Positions 7,119 through 13,451 of a stretch of 15,010 nt of DNA are shown piece by piece (the first letter of the stretch is position 1; the number at the start of each line of letters is the position of its first letter). The notes under the pieces are model-generated. The model searched no databases. It saw only the letters and a list, made by a program, of their open reading frames with translations, and was not told the DNA's origin. The position numbers and the translations under genes were made by a program. This DNA is from Burkholderiaceae bacterium. GTDB taxonomy: Bacteria; Pseudomonadota; Gammaproteobacteria; Burkholderiales; Burkholderiaceae_C. The stretch is taken from assembly GCA_031276435.1 (NCBI GenBank), contig JAISNB010000064.1:1-15010 (forward strand). The letters run 5' to 3'.

Positions 7119-8117
7119 ATGGCAAGCAAAAAACCCAAGGGACTGGGCCGCGGCCTGGAAGCACTGCTTGGCCCCAAAGCCAGCGCAAACCTGGGCGAGG
7201 GCGCCCCCGCCGGCGCGGCGCCCACCGAACTGGCTGGCACGCCCATGCTGCTGGCGCTGCAAGCCCTGTGCCCCGGGCCATACCAGCCGCGCACACGCAT
7301 GGACGAAGGCGCGCTGTACGAACTGGCCGAAAGCATCAAAAGCCAGGGCATCATGCAACCGATCCTGGTGCGCCGCCTGTCCCGGCCCGCGGCGCCCAAA
7401 GCCGCGCGGTCAGGCGGCGGCGAGCCGGACGCCGACGCGCCTGAAAAAACAGTGGCGGCCAGCTACGAAATCATCGCGGGCGAGCGGCGCTACCGCGCGG
7501 CGCGCCTGGCGGGCCTGAGCGAAGTGCCGGTGTTGGTGCGCGAAGTGGCCGACGAGGACGCCGCCGCCATGGCGCTGATCGAAAACATCCAGCGCGAAAA
7601 CCTCAACCCGCTGGAAGAAGCGCAAGGCATCCGGCGCCTGATCACCGACTTTGGCCTGACCCACGAACAAGCCGCCCAGGCCGTGGGCAAAAGCCGCAGC
7701 GCGGCCAGCAACCTGCTGCGCCTGCTGAACCTGGCCGAGCCGGTGCAAACCATGCTGCTGGCTGGCGACATGGACATGGGACACGCACGCGCGCTGCTGG
7801 CGCTGGACGGCGCGGCACAAATCACCGCGGCCAACCAGGTGGCCGCGCGCAAACTGTCGGTGCGCGAAGCCGAGCGCCTGGTCAAGAAACTCGCGGCTGA
7901 ATTCAACCTCACCGCGCCGCGCAAAACCGCGCGCGCGGCCAGCAAATCGGGCGACATCCGCCGCGTGGAAGAAGAACTGTCTGACCTGCTGACCGCGCAA
8001 GTGCAAGTGCGCGTCAAGAAAACCGGCCACGGCGGCCAGGCTGGCGAACTGGTCATCCAGTTTGGCTCGCTCGATGCGCTCAACGGGCTGATCGAACGCC
8101 TGCGCGGCGCGCCATAG
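7119..8117 (+). CDS. parB: Chromosome-partitioning protein ParB (Spo0J)
   Basis: A 332-residue ParB that binds parS and spreads as a CTP-dependent sliding clamp. The N-terminal KGLGRGLEALLG (7-18) is the ParA-stimulating peptide with its key arginine. The CTPase domain holds PGPYQPRTR (52-60), the CTP-binding box GERRYRA (121-127) and ENIQRENLNP (155-164). A helix-turn-helix for parS recognition follows at about 180-203 (THEQAAQAVGKSRSAASNLL), and the C-terminal dimerisation domain ends in LIERLRGAP. An alanine, proline and acid-rich insertion at about 88-113 separates the first two CTPase boxes and looks like a flexible loop. AAGGAG at 7102-7107 precedes the ATG. The two parS sites upstream in mnmG and rsmG are its expected targets. 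Confidence 0.97.
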   Translation: MASKKPKGLGRGLEALLGPKASANLGEGAPAGAAPTELAGTPMLLALQALCPGPYQPRTRMDEGALYELAESIKSQGIMQPILVRRLSRPAAPKAARSGGGEPDADAPEKTVAASYEIIAGERRYRAARLAGLSEVPVLVREVADEDAAAMALIENIQRENLNPLEEAQGIRRLITDFGLTHEQAAQAVGKSRSAASNLLRLLNLAEPVQTMLLAGDMDMGHARALLALDGAAQITAANQVAARKLSVREAERLVKKLAAEFNLTAPRKTARAASKSGDIRRVEEELSDLLTAQVQVRVKKTGHGGQAGELVIQFGSLDALNGLIERLRGAP

Positions 8118-8169
8118 CTTTGGTTGGTGGGCGTGGCGCGGTCGCCCGCGGCGCTTTGGTGTTTTTTTA

Positions 8170-8195
8170 CCCTCGCCCCCTTGTAGAGAGGGCGC
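8170..8195. repeat. Short copy of a CCCTCGCCCC-type intergenic repeat
   Basis: The stretch runs ccctcgccccc, a short linker, then agagggcg, so it is a partial inverted repeat. It resembles the longer element at 10549-10604 (ccctcaccc ... ggggcgaggg) on the other side of the DUF11 gene. Such C-rich elements are common between genes in Burkholderiales; a genome-wide copy count would confirm it. Confidence 0.4.
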
Positions 8196-8197
8196 GT

Positions 8198-8228
8198 GGA
8201 TTGCCGCGTCGCTGCGCTCCTCATGACA
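8198..8228 (+). repeat. Dispersed GGATTGCC...ATGACA repeat, copy 1
   Basis: A 31-nt element starting ggattgccgcgtcgc and ending ctcctcatgaca. Compared with the other two copies in this window it lacks three bases before the final atgaca. The same ends (ggattgcc ... ctcgcaatgaca) occur at 10404-10438 and, inverted, at 10621-10654. All three are intergenic. Confidence 0.7.
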
Positions 8229-8528
8229 GAGAGCATTCGCGCCACTCTGACTGTTGCAAAACGCAAAAAACGCTGCTAGCATGGCATGCGTGTCTTGGCC
8301 CCGCGCCGACGCCACTCATGCCCCTCCGCTGCCCGCCGCTCAACACAGCGCAGCGCACACAGAGGACGCATGAGGAAGTGGCAAGAGGCCCAAGGCGCAT
8401 CCACCGGGAACCTGTTTGCGATCTTGTTCCAGTCGTCCGGGCAGAGGGCAGGTGTTCTCTTTCCGGCCCTGGTTGGTAGCGGTGTTGCAAAGCCAGCCTT
8501 GCTCTCGGGAAGGCAACGCGGTTGCGCA

Positions 8529-10391
8529 ATGCCAGAAGGCAGCAAGCAGGTTCTTTATCTTGATAGCTCTCTGTTGACAGGAGTCAGTTCCCATGCTAAA
8601 AAGCAACGCATCAGAAATAAATTCCGGAATCTCTGGACTTTATTCTTCAACCGCTGGTATAATCGCCAATCGCCAATCGCCAATCGCCAATCGCCAATCG
8701 CCAATCGCCAATCGCCAATCGCCAATCGCCAATCGCCACCGCGCCGCATTGCGCCATTCGTATTTTGCTGGCCTGACTTTCTAAAGCCCGCGGTTTCTCG
8801 CTTTTCTTCAAGCGCTCAATTTTTCAGAAAACAACTGGCGCTCAAAACCCTTGCTGGTTTTTGCTTGCTTGCCGCCGCGTCCGCGCCTGCTCTGGCGCAA
8901 GTGGTTCCAACGATTTCTTGTACCACAGACCCCATCATTTTCAATACAGGCATTGATGGTTCAGGCAGTGGACGTTTGCCGCATGATGCTCCGGATGCAA
9001 ACTGGAAATATTATTCTGAACCTGGCACGGCCCGGCATAACCAAAATCCAGAACCCTTGACTTTGAATTGGTCTCCAGTCAGGGTTTATAATACACCAAT
9101 CAACCAGTCTCCCCCGACGGCTGCAAATGCGCAATGGGCGGGCGATGGTTCATCTGGAATATATGGAACATTCTGGTTCCTCTACGAGTTTGAACTGGAT
9201 TCGTCTGTTGTTGATCCCAGCATCTTCAACTTGTCCATTAACTTGAATGTAGACCTCGACAGTGTTCACATCTTCGTTAATGGAGAGGATAATACATCAA
9301 TTTCAGGTGCCAATCTTGTGACCGAAGGCAGATGGGATTCAAGTCCAGCATACGTAATATTGAATAAAGGCTGGAAATCCGGGAAGAACAGAATTATTTT
9401 TGTGGCACGCAATGTCACTGGTGGTGCCGGATTGTTGATTCAGCCCACCGGCGCGCCGCTTTGCGCCGGTAAATTTTCTGTTACCAAAACCGCCAGCCAA
9501 AGCAGTCCGGATGCCGTGCGTTACGCAATTACGCTGAGCAACGAGGGTTCTGTTCCTGTCACGGGTGTTACTGTAAATGACCCTTTGCCTACGGGGTTGA
9601 GTGGCAGCAATTGGACTTGCGCGGCACCGGCGGGCAGCACCGCAAGTTGTCCCGTCAGCAGCGGAACCACGCTGGCCCAAAGCGGCATTACATTGCCCGC
9701 ACATGCCAGTCTGGTTTATACGGTCAACGCGACCGTGGATGCTGCAAGCGCTGCAAGCACTCGGACCAATACGGCGCAGGCTGATGCTGTCAACGGCGCT
9801 TTTTGCTGGGATGGCACTGCCGCGTCTGTGCCGCCCTGCAAGGCAAGCAGCAGTATTTTTGCAGGTACGGGCTACTTGCGCATCGACAAGACGGTGAAGG
9901 GCACTGGCCCATTTGCATCTGGCAGTACCGTCAGTTACGACATTGTGTTGAGCAATGCGGGTTCCACTGCTTTGAGCGGCGTGAGCGTGGATGACGCTTT
10001 GCCCACGGAGTTGATCAATGGAGCGTGGACTTGCCAGCCCGCCGCGCTTTGCCCCAACGTCAGTGGCGCTTCCATGCCGTTGGTCGAGGGTGGCATTACC
10101 CTGCCCGCGCATGCCAGTGTGACTTATACGGTGACGGCTACGGTGGATGCGGTAACGGCCTCGAGTACGCTGAGCAATCTGGAAGCGCAGGCCAGTGCCG
10201 CCGCTGGCACGGCTTGCTGGAGCGGCACGACCACATCGGCGCTGCCTTGCAAAGCCAGCGCCAGTCTTTTGCTGGTGCCGCTGGCGGCCAGTGCCGTCCC
10301 GACGCTTGACCGCTGGGCTTATGGGTTGGTGGGGCTGGGTGTGCTGGCAATGGCTGGGGTTGCGGCAAGGCGCAGAAGGGTGGCGCGGTAA
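8529..10391 (+). CDS. Secreted DUF11-repeat surface protein with IPTL-CTERM-like tail; start unresolved
   Basis: From the last in-frame ATG (8529) the frame encodes 620 residues. A signal peptide is clear at about 99-123 (FRKQLALKTLAGFCLLAAAS core, ALA before the cut). Residues 124-312 form a tryptophan and aromatic-rich beta domain I do not recognise. Two DUF11-type beta-sandwich repeats follow (about 315-435 and 448-570), each with GVxVxDxLPT, an NGAW/GSNWTC segment and GITLPAHAS. The tail VPTLDRWAYG (590-599), a hydrophobic helix and RRRR match an IPTL-CTERM sorting signal; no exosortase gene is in the window. The start is the problem. No ATG, GTG or TTG lies in frame between the 7-nt repeat tract (8661-8737) and the signal peptide, and residues 45-70 are just translated repeat. 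An ATG at 8593 with a good AGGAG is in another frame. The gene may be phase-variable or broken at its 5' end. Confidence 0.75.
   Translation: MPEGSKQVLYLDSSLLTGVSSHAKKQRIRNKFRNLWTLFFNRWYNRQSPIANRQSPIANRQSPIANRQSPPRRIAPFVFCWPDFLKPAVSRFSSSAQFFRKQLALKTLAGFCLLAAASAPALAQVVPTISCTTDPIIFNTGIDGSGSGRLPHDAPDANWKYYSEPGTARHNQNPEPLTLNWSPVRVYNTPINQSPPTAANAQWAGDGSSGIYGTFWFLYEFELDSSVVDPSIFNLSINLNVDLDSVHIFVNGEDNTSISGANLVTEGRWDSSPAYVILNKGWKSGKNRIIFVARNVTGGAGLLIQPTGAPLCAGKFSVTKTASQSSPDAVRYAITLSNEGSVPVTGVTVNDPLPTGLSGSNWTCAAPAGSTASCPVSSGTTLAQSGITLPAHASLVYTVNATVDAASAASTRTNTAQADAVNGAFCWDGTAASVPPCKASSSIFAGTGYLRIDKTVKGTGPFASGSTVSYDIVLSNAGSTALSGVSVDDALPTELINGAWTCQPAALCPNVSGASMPLVEGGITLPAHASVTYTVTATVDAVTASSTLSNLEAQASAAAGTACWSGTTTSALPCKASASLLLVPLAASAVPTLDRWAYGLVGLGVLAMAGVAARRRRVAR
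8579..8595 (+). promoter_or_regulatory. AGGAG ribosome site and ATG in the alternative frame ahead of the repeat tract
   Basis: AGGAG (8579-8583) lies 9 nt before an ATG at 8593, the best translation start in the region. With eleven repeat copies its frame ends at a TAA at 8782-8784 after 63 codons. Gaining one copy or losing two would join it to the secreted protein frame. A TTGACA at 8574-8579 overlaps this site and could instead serve as a -35 element (TAAAAA at 8597-8602, 17 nt away). Confidence 0.4.
8634..8663 (+). promoter_or_regulatory. Extended -10 promoter abutting the heptamer tract
   Basis: TGGTATAAT at 8655-8663 is a perfect extended -10 (TG, one base, TATAAT). TGGACT at 8634-8639 matches four of six -35 bases, with an 18-nt spacer. 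The last three bases of TATAAT are the first three of the heptamer tract, so transcription would begin near 8670, inside the repeats. If used, the tract forms the 5' leader of the mRNA. Confidence 0.55.
8661..8737 (+). repeat. Perfect heptanucleotide tandem repeat, (AATCGCC) x 11
   Basis: Eleven uninterrupted identical copies of AATCGCC span 77 nt. Because 7 is not a multiple of 3, each copy gained or lost changes the reading frame, and all three plus-strand frames through the tract are open (each reads a permutation of NRQSPIA). After the tract, one frame stops at TGA 8774-8776 and another at TAA 8782-8784. Only the third continues into the secreted protein. Perfect identity suggests recent expansion. 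Confidence 0.98.
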
Positions 10392-10403
10392 GACGCGCCT
10401 TCT

Positions 10404-10438
10404 GGATTGCCACGGGGCCAAGGCCCCTCGCAATGACA
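10404..10438 (+). repeat. Dispersed GGATTGCC...ATGACA repeat, copy 2
   Basis: A 35-nt element beginning 13 nt after the DUF11 stop: ggattgcc, a perfect GGGGCC-AA-GGCCCC hairpin in the middle, then tcgcaatgaca. Same orientation as copy 1 (8198-8228) and opposite to copy 3 (10621-10654). Confidence 0.7.
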
Positions 10439-10479
10439 AGGAAAAGAGACGCGCTCGCCATGACGGCGCGGCGCGGTTC

Positions 10480-10510
10480 AAAAGCCACTTTTCCCGGAGT
10501 GGCTTTTTTT
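10480..10510 (+). terminator. Intrinsic terminator after the DUF11 gene
   Basis: A perfect 10-bp stem (aaaagccact pairing with agtggctttt), an 8-nt loop (tttcccgg) and a T-run ending at 10510. It lies 89 nt past the DUF11 stop and should end that transcript before hisZ. The A-rich left arm means it may also work on the minus strand. Confidence 0.9.
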
Positions 10511-10548
10511 GTGGCCTCTTTTTATGGCTGTTGCTTTGTGGGGAAACT

Positions 10549-10604
10549 CCCCCTCACCCGGCGCTTTGCGCCACCTTCTGCCCAAGGGGCGAGGGCAAGA
10601 GGGG
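10549..10604. repeat. Long copy of a CCCTCACCC...GGGGCGAGGG intergenic repeat
   Basis: This element opens with ccccctcaccc, contains a small perfect hairpin GGCGC-TTT-GCGCC (10560-10572), and closes with aaggggcgagggcaagagg. Its ends are imperfectly complementary, and it is related to the shorter piece at 8170-8195. It looks like one of the repeated intergenic elements common in this bacterial group; a copy count in the genome is needed. Confidence 0.5.
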
Positions 10605-10620
10605 CAATTTCTTTACCTCT

Positions 10621-10654
10621 TGTCATTGCGAGGGGCGAAGCAACGCGGCAATCC
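10621..10654 (-). repeat. Dispersed GGATTGCC...ATGACA repeat, copy 3 (inverted)
   Basis: Plus strand tgtcattgcgaggggcgaag continuing to cggcaatcc. Its complement has the same ends as copies 1 and 2, with a variable middle. Copies 2 and 3 are inverted relative to each other around the terminator at 10480-10510. Confidence 0.7.
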
Positions 10655-10745
10655 ATGCAGGCAAGCCGAGATGCTTCACAACCACCGGAAACGCCAAGGC
10701 GCAGCAGCAGGGCTGCGCGGGCCGCCCTGGCCCATGCCGCGCCAG

Positions 10746-10751
10746 TAGAAT
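10746..10751 (+). promoter_or_regulatory. Possible -10 element for hisZ
   Basis: TAGAAT matches five of six -10 bases and lies 25 nt before the preferred hisZ ATG, which would give a leader of about 20 nt. The -35 region is GC-rich and unconvincing, so this is tentative. Confidence 0.25.
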
Positions 10752-10776
10752 GGCGCTTTTAACCGCCCTGCCGCCC

Positions 10777-11952
10777 ATGTCCGCCTGGCTGTTGCCGGAT
10801 CACATTGCCGACGTTCTGCCCTCCGAAGCCCGGCACATCGAGGAGTTGCGACGCCAGCTGCTGGACACCGCCCGCACCTACGGCTACGAGCTGGTCATCC
10901 CCCCGCTGATCGAATACCTGGAATCGCTGCTCACCGGCGCTGGCGAGGCCATGGATTTGCAAACCTTCAAACTGGTCGACCAGATTTCCGGGCGCTCCCT
11001 GGGGCTGCGCGCCGACACCACGCCGCAGGCAGCGCGCATTGACGCGCACCTGCTCGGGCGACAATCGGTCACGCGGCTGGCGTATTGCGGCCCCACGCTA
11101 AGAACCCGGCCCGAGCGCGCGCACGACACGCGCGAGCCGCTCCAGTTTGGCGCGGAGATTTTTGGTCATGCCGGGCGCGAGGCCGATCTGGAGGCGCTGA
11201 GCCTGGCCCTTGATTGCCTGCAAGGCGCGGGCGTGCAGCAGTTGCTGCTGGACATGGGCGACGCGCGCATCATCCGCGCCCTGCTGGCTGGCGTGCCGGT
11301 GGACGCCCAGCGCCTGGGCGACGTGCACGCCGCGCTGGTGGCCAAGGACGCTGGCGCCTTGCGCCAGTTCACGCGGGATTTCCCGGTCGCCTCGCGCGAC
11401 GGCCTGGCGGCGCTGGTGCGGCTTTATGGCGGCCCCGAAGTGCTGGACGAAGCTGAAAAATGCCTGCCCGGCGCGTCCCTGCTGCGTGCGGCGCTGGCCG
11501 ATCTGCGCTGGTTTGCCGCCAGCGTGCCCGGCGTGTCCGTGCGCTTCGATCTGGCCGACCTGCGCGGCTTTTCGTACTACAGCGGCGTGCGCTTTGGCAT
11601 TTACGCGGCGGGCGCGCTCGACGCGCTGGCGCGCGGCGGGCGCTACGACGGCGTGGGCGCCGTGTTCGGGCACCAGATGGAGCGCGACCGGCCCGCCGTG
11701 GGCTTCAGCCTGGACATCAAGCGCCTGGTGCGCGCGGTCAAACCGCTGCCGCCGCGCGCGGCCATCCGCGCGCCGTGGTCGGGCGCCGCCGACGCCTCTG
11801 GCCTGCGCGAAGCGGTGCGCCGCTTGCGCGCCAGCGGCGAAACCGTGGTCTGCATGCTGCCCGGCGCGGGCAGCGAAATCGACGAATTCCATTGCGACCG
11901 CGAACTGCTCTGCCAGGCGGGACAATGGGTGCTTCGCCCGTGCGGCCAATGA
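10777..11952 (+). CDS. hisZ: ATP phosphoribosyltransferase regulatory subunit HisZ
   Basis: A 391-residue class II aminoacyl-tRNA synthetase-like protein. HisZ is a HisRS paralogue that does not charge tRNA. It assembles with the short form of HisG to give active, histidine-regulated ATP phosphoribosyltransferase, the first step of histidine synthesis. Typical features are WLLPDHIADVLPSEARHIEE (4-23), LQTFKLVDQISGRSLGLRAD (61-80) followed by TTPQAARID, EPLQFGAEIFGH (120-131) and FSYYSGVRFGIYA (265-277). The start at 10777 matches the family N-terminus as I recall it; an in-frame ATG at 10750 would add nine residues. Finding HisZ implies that the genome encodes the short HisG elsewhere. It is followed 67 nt later by purA. 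In many relatives hflK and hflC lie just upstream, but here the DUF11 gene and repeats do. Confidence 0.95.
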   Translation: MSAWLLPDHIADVLPSEARHIEELRRQLLDTARTYGYELVIPPLIEYLESLLTGAGEAMDLQTFKLVDQISGRSLGLRADTTPQAARIDAHLLGRQSVTRLAYCGPTLRTRPERAHDTREPLQFGAEIFGHAGREADLEALSLALDCLQGAGVQQLLLDMGDARIIRALLAGVPVDAQRLGDVHAALVAKDAGALRQFTRDFPVASRDGLAALVRLYGGPEVLDEAEKCLPGASLLRAALADLRWFAASVPGVSVRFDLADLRGFSYYSGVRFGIYAAGALDALARGGRYDGVGAVFGHQMERDRPAVGFSLDIKRLVRAVKPLPPRAAIRAPWSGAADASGLREAVRRLRASGETVVCMLPGAGSEIDEFHCDRELLCQAGQWVLRPCGQ

Positions 11953-12019
11953 GCGGGCGCGCACAAAAAGCCGCTCGGCGGTGCCATCCACTTTCTTTCT
12001 TGCAACAAACACCGATCAA

Positions 12020-13396
12020 ATGAACACAGGCAATGGACGCAACGTGGTCGTCGTGGGCACCCAGTGGGGCGACGAAGGCAAAGGCAAACTGGTCGACTGG
12101 CTGACCGAAAGCGCGCACGGCGTGGTGCGTTTCCAGGGCGGGCACAACGCGGGCCACACGCTGGTCATCAACGGCCAGAAAACGGCACTGCACCTCATTC
12201 CCAGCGGCATCATGCGCCCGGGCGTGACCTGCTACATCGGCAACGGCGTGGTGCTCTCGTGCGCCAAGCTGCTCGAAGAGGCCGAAGGGCTTGAGCGTGC
12301 GGGCGTGCGGGTGCGCGAGCGTTTGCGCATCAGCCAGGCGTGCCCGCTGATCCTGCCGGTTCACGCGGTGCTCGACCTGGCCCGCGAAGCCAGGCGCGGC
12401 GCGCAGGACGGCCAGAAAATCGGTACCACGGGCCGCGGCATTGGCCCGGCCTACGAGGACAAGGTGGCGCGCCGCGCGCTGCGCGTGCAAGACCTCAGGC
12501 ACCCCGAGCGTTTTGCCACTAAGCTGCGCGAGTTGCTGGCGCTGCACAACCAGACGCTGCTGGGCTTTCTGGAGGCGGCCCGAATCGATTTTGGCGACGC
12601 GCTGGCGCCGTACCTGAAAAACGGCGCAGTCCAGTTCGAGCCGGTCTATGAAGAGGCCATGCGCCACGCCAGGGCCATTGAACCGATGATGGCCGACGTC
12701 TCGCGCGAGCTGAATGAAGCCAGCCGCGGCGGCGCCAACCTGCTGTTCGAGGGCGCGCAAGGCACCTTGCTCGACGTGGATCACGGCACCTACCCGTTCG
12801 TTACATCCAGCAACTGCGTGGCGGGCAACGCCGCCGCAGGCGCGGGCGTGGGGCCGGGCGCGCTGCACTACATTCTGGGCATCGCCAAGGCCTACTGCAC
12901 GCGCGTGGGCGGCGGGCCGTTTCCCACCGAACTCGCATGGGAAACACCAGGCACACCCGGCTACCACATGAGTACCGTGGGCGCTGAAAAAGGCGTGACC
13001 ACCGGGCGCAGCCGCCGCTGCGGCTGGTTCGACGCGGCGCTGCTCAAGCGCAGCGCGCAGGTCAACGGCCTGTCGGGTTTGTGCATCACTAAGCTCGACG
13101 TGCTCGACGGCCTGCCAACCCTGCAACTGGGCATCGGCTACGAACTCGATGGCGCGCGCATCGACATCCTGCCGCTGGACGCCGACGACATCGCGCGCTG
13201 CAAACCCGTCTATGAAACCCTGGACGGCTGGAGCCAGAGCACCGTGGGCGTCACGCGCTACGAACAATTGCCCGGCAACGCGCAGCGCTATTTGCAGCGC
13301 GTCGAGCAACTCACGGGCGTGCCGATCCACATTGTTTCCACCAGTCCGGACCGCGAGCACACCATCACCGTGCGCCATCCGTTCCTGGCCGATTGA
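12020..13396 (+). CDS. purA: Adenylosuccinate synthetase PurA
   Basis: A 458-residue PurA, a little longer than the E. coli enzyme. It joins IMP and aspartate using GTP to form adenylosuccinate, the first committed step to AMP. The GTP-binding start VVGTQWGDEGKGK is at 11-23 with the catalytic Asp18. GHNAGHT (41-47) carries the second catalytic residue, His46. TTGRGIGPAYEDK (136-148), EGAQGTLLDVDHGTYPFVTS, RVGGGPFPTE and ITKLDVLDGL are all conserved, so the enzyme should be active. The ATG at 12020 starts MNTGNGRNVVVVG. No strong Shine-Dalgarno sequence is visible, which may mean coupling to hisZ (67-nt gap). It is followed by a phosphoribosyltransferase gene after 55 nt, forming a nucleotide and histidine cluster that shares PRPP-linked metabolism. 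Confidence 0.97.
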   Translation: MNTGNGRNVVVVGTQWGDEGKGKLVDWLTESAHGVVRFQGGHNAGHTLVINGQKTALHLIPSGIMRPGVTCYIGNGVVLSCAKLLEEAEGLERAGVRVRERLRISQACPLILPVHAVLDLAREARRGAQDGQKIGTTGRGIGPAYEDKVARRALRVQDLRHPERFATKLRELLALHNQTLLGFLEAARIDFGDALAPYLKNGAVQFEPVYEEAMRHARAIEPMMADVSRELNEASRGGANLLFEGAQGTLLDVDHGTYPFVTSSNCVAGNAAAGAGVGPGALHYILGIAKAYCTRVGGGPFPTELAWETPGTPGYHMSTVGAEKGVTTGRSRRCGWFDAALLKRSAQVNGLSGLCITKLDVLDGLPTLQLGIGYELDGARIDILPLDADDIARCKPVYETLDGWSQSTVGVTRYEQLPGNAQRYLQRVEQLTGVPIHIVSTSPDREHTITVRHPFLAD

Positions 13397-13451
13397 GGCG
13401 CGCGGGGCAAACGGCGGCCCGCCGCGAGCGGAATCATCTGAGGAGCAAAAC

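Larger units (their letters stand above)
8118..8528. other. Intergenic stretch after parB with dispersed repeats and no supported gene
   Basis: This 411-nt region holds a GC-rich imperfect hairpin (GGGCG at 8128-8132 pairing with CGCCC further on) and then a run of seven T at 8162-8168. The T-run is too far from the stem for a confident terminator. Two repeat pieces follow (see 8170-8195 and 8198-8228). From 8230 to 8528 I see no RNA gene, no protein-like frame and no clear promoter, although a frame stays open through it into the DUF11 gene. Confidence 0.5.
10392..10776. other. Intergenic stretch between the DUF11 gene and hisZ: repeats and a terminator
   Basis: These 385 nt contain repeat copies at 10404-10438, 10549-10604 and 10621-10654 and the terminator at 10480-10510. 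The reading frame that extends hisZ upstream through this stretch is unlike HisZ and crosses the repeats, so I treat it as non-coding. No other gene is seen. Confidence 0.6.

Noticed and set aside
8128..8168. Intrinsic terminator after parB
   Set aside because: A GC stem can be drawn, but it is imperfect and the T-run is well separated from it, so it does not meet the normal form.
8661..8737. CRISPR array
   Set aside because: The units are 7 nt, contiguous and identical, with no spacers; it is a simple tandem repeat.
8555..8749. Minus-strand frame with GDWRLAI repeats over the heptamer tract
   Set aside because: The repeat is open in every frame on both strands, so an open frame here means nothing by itself; no promoter or ribosome site supports it.
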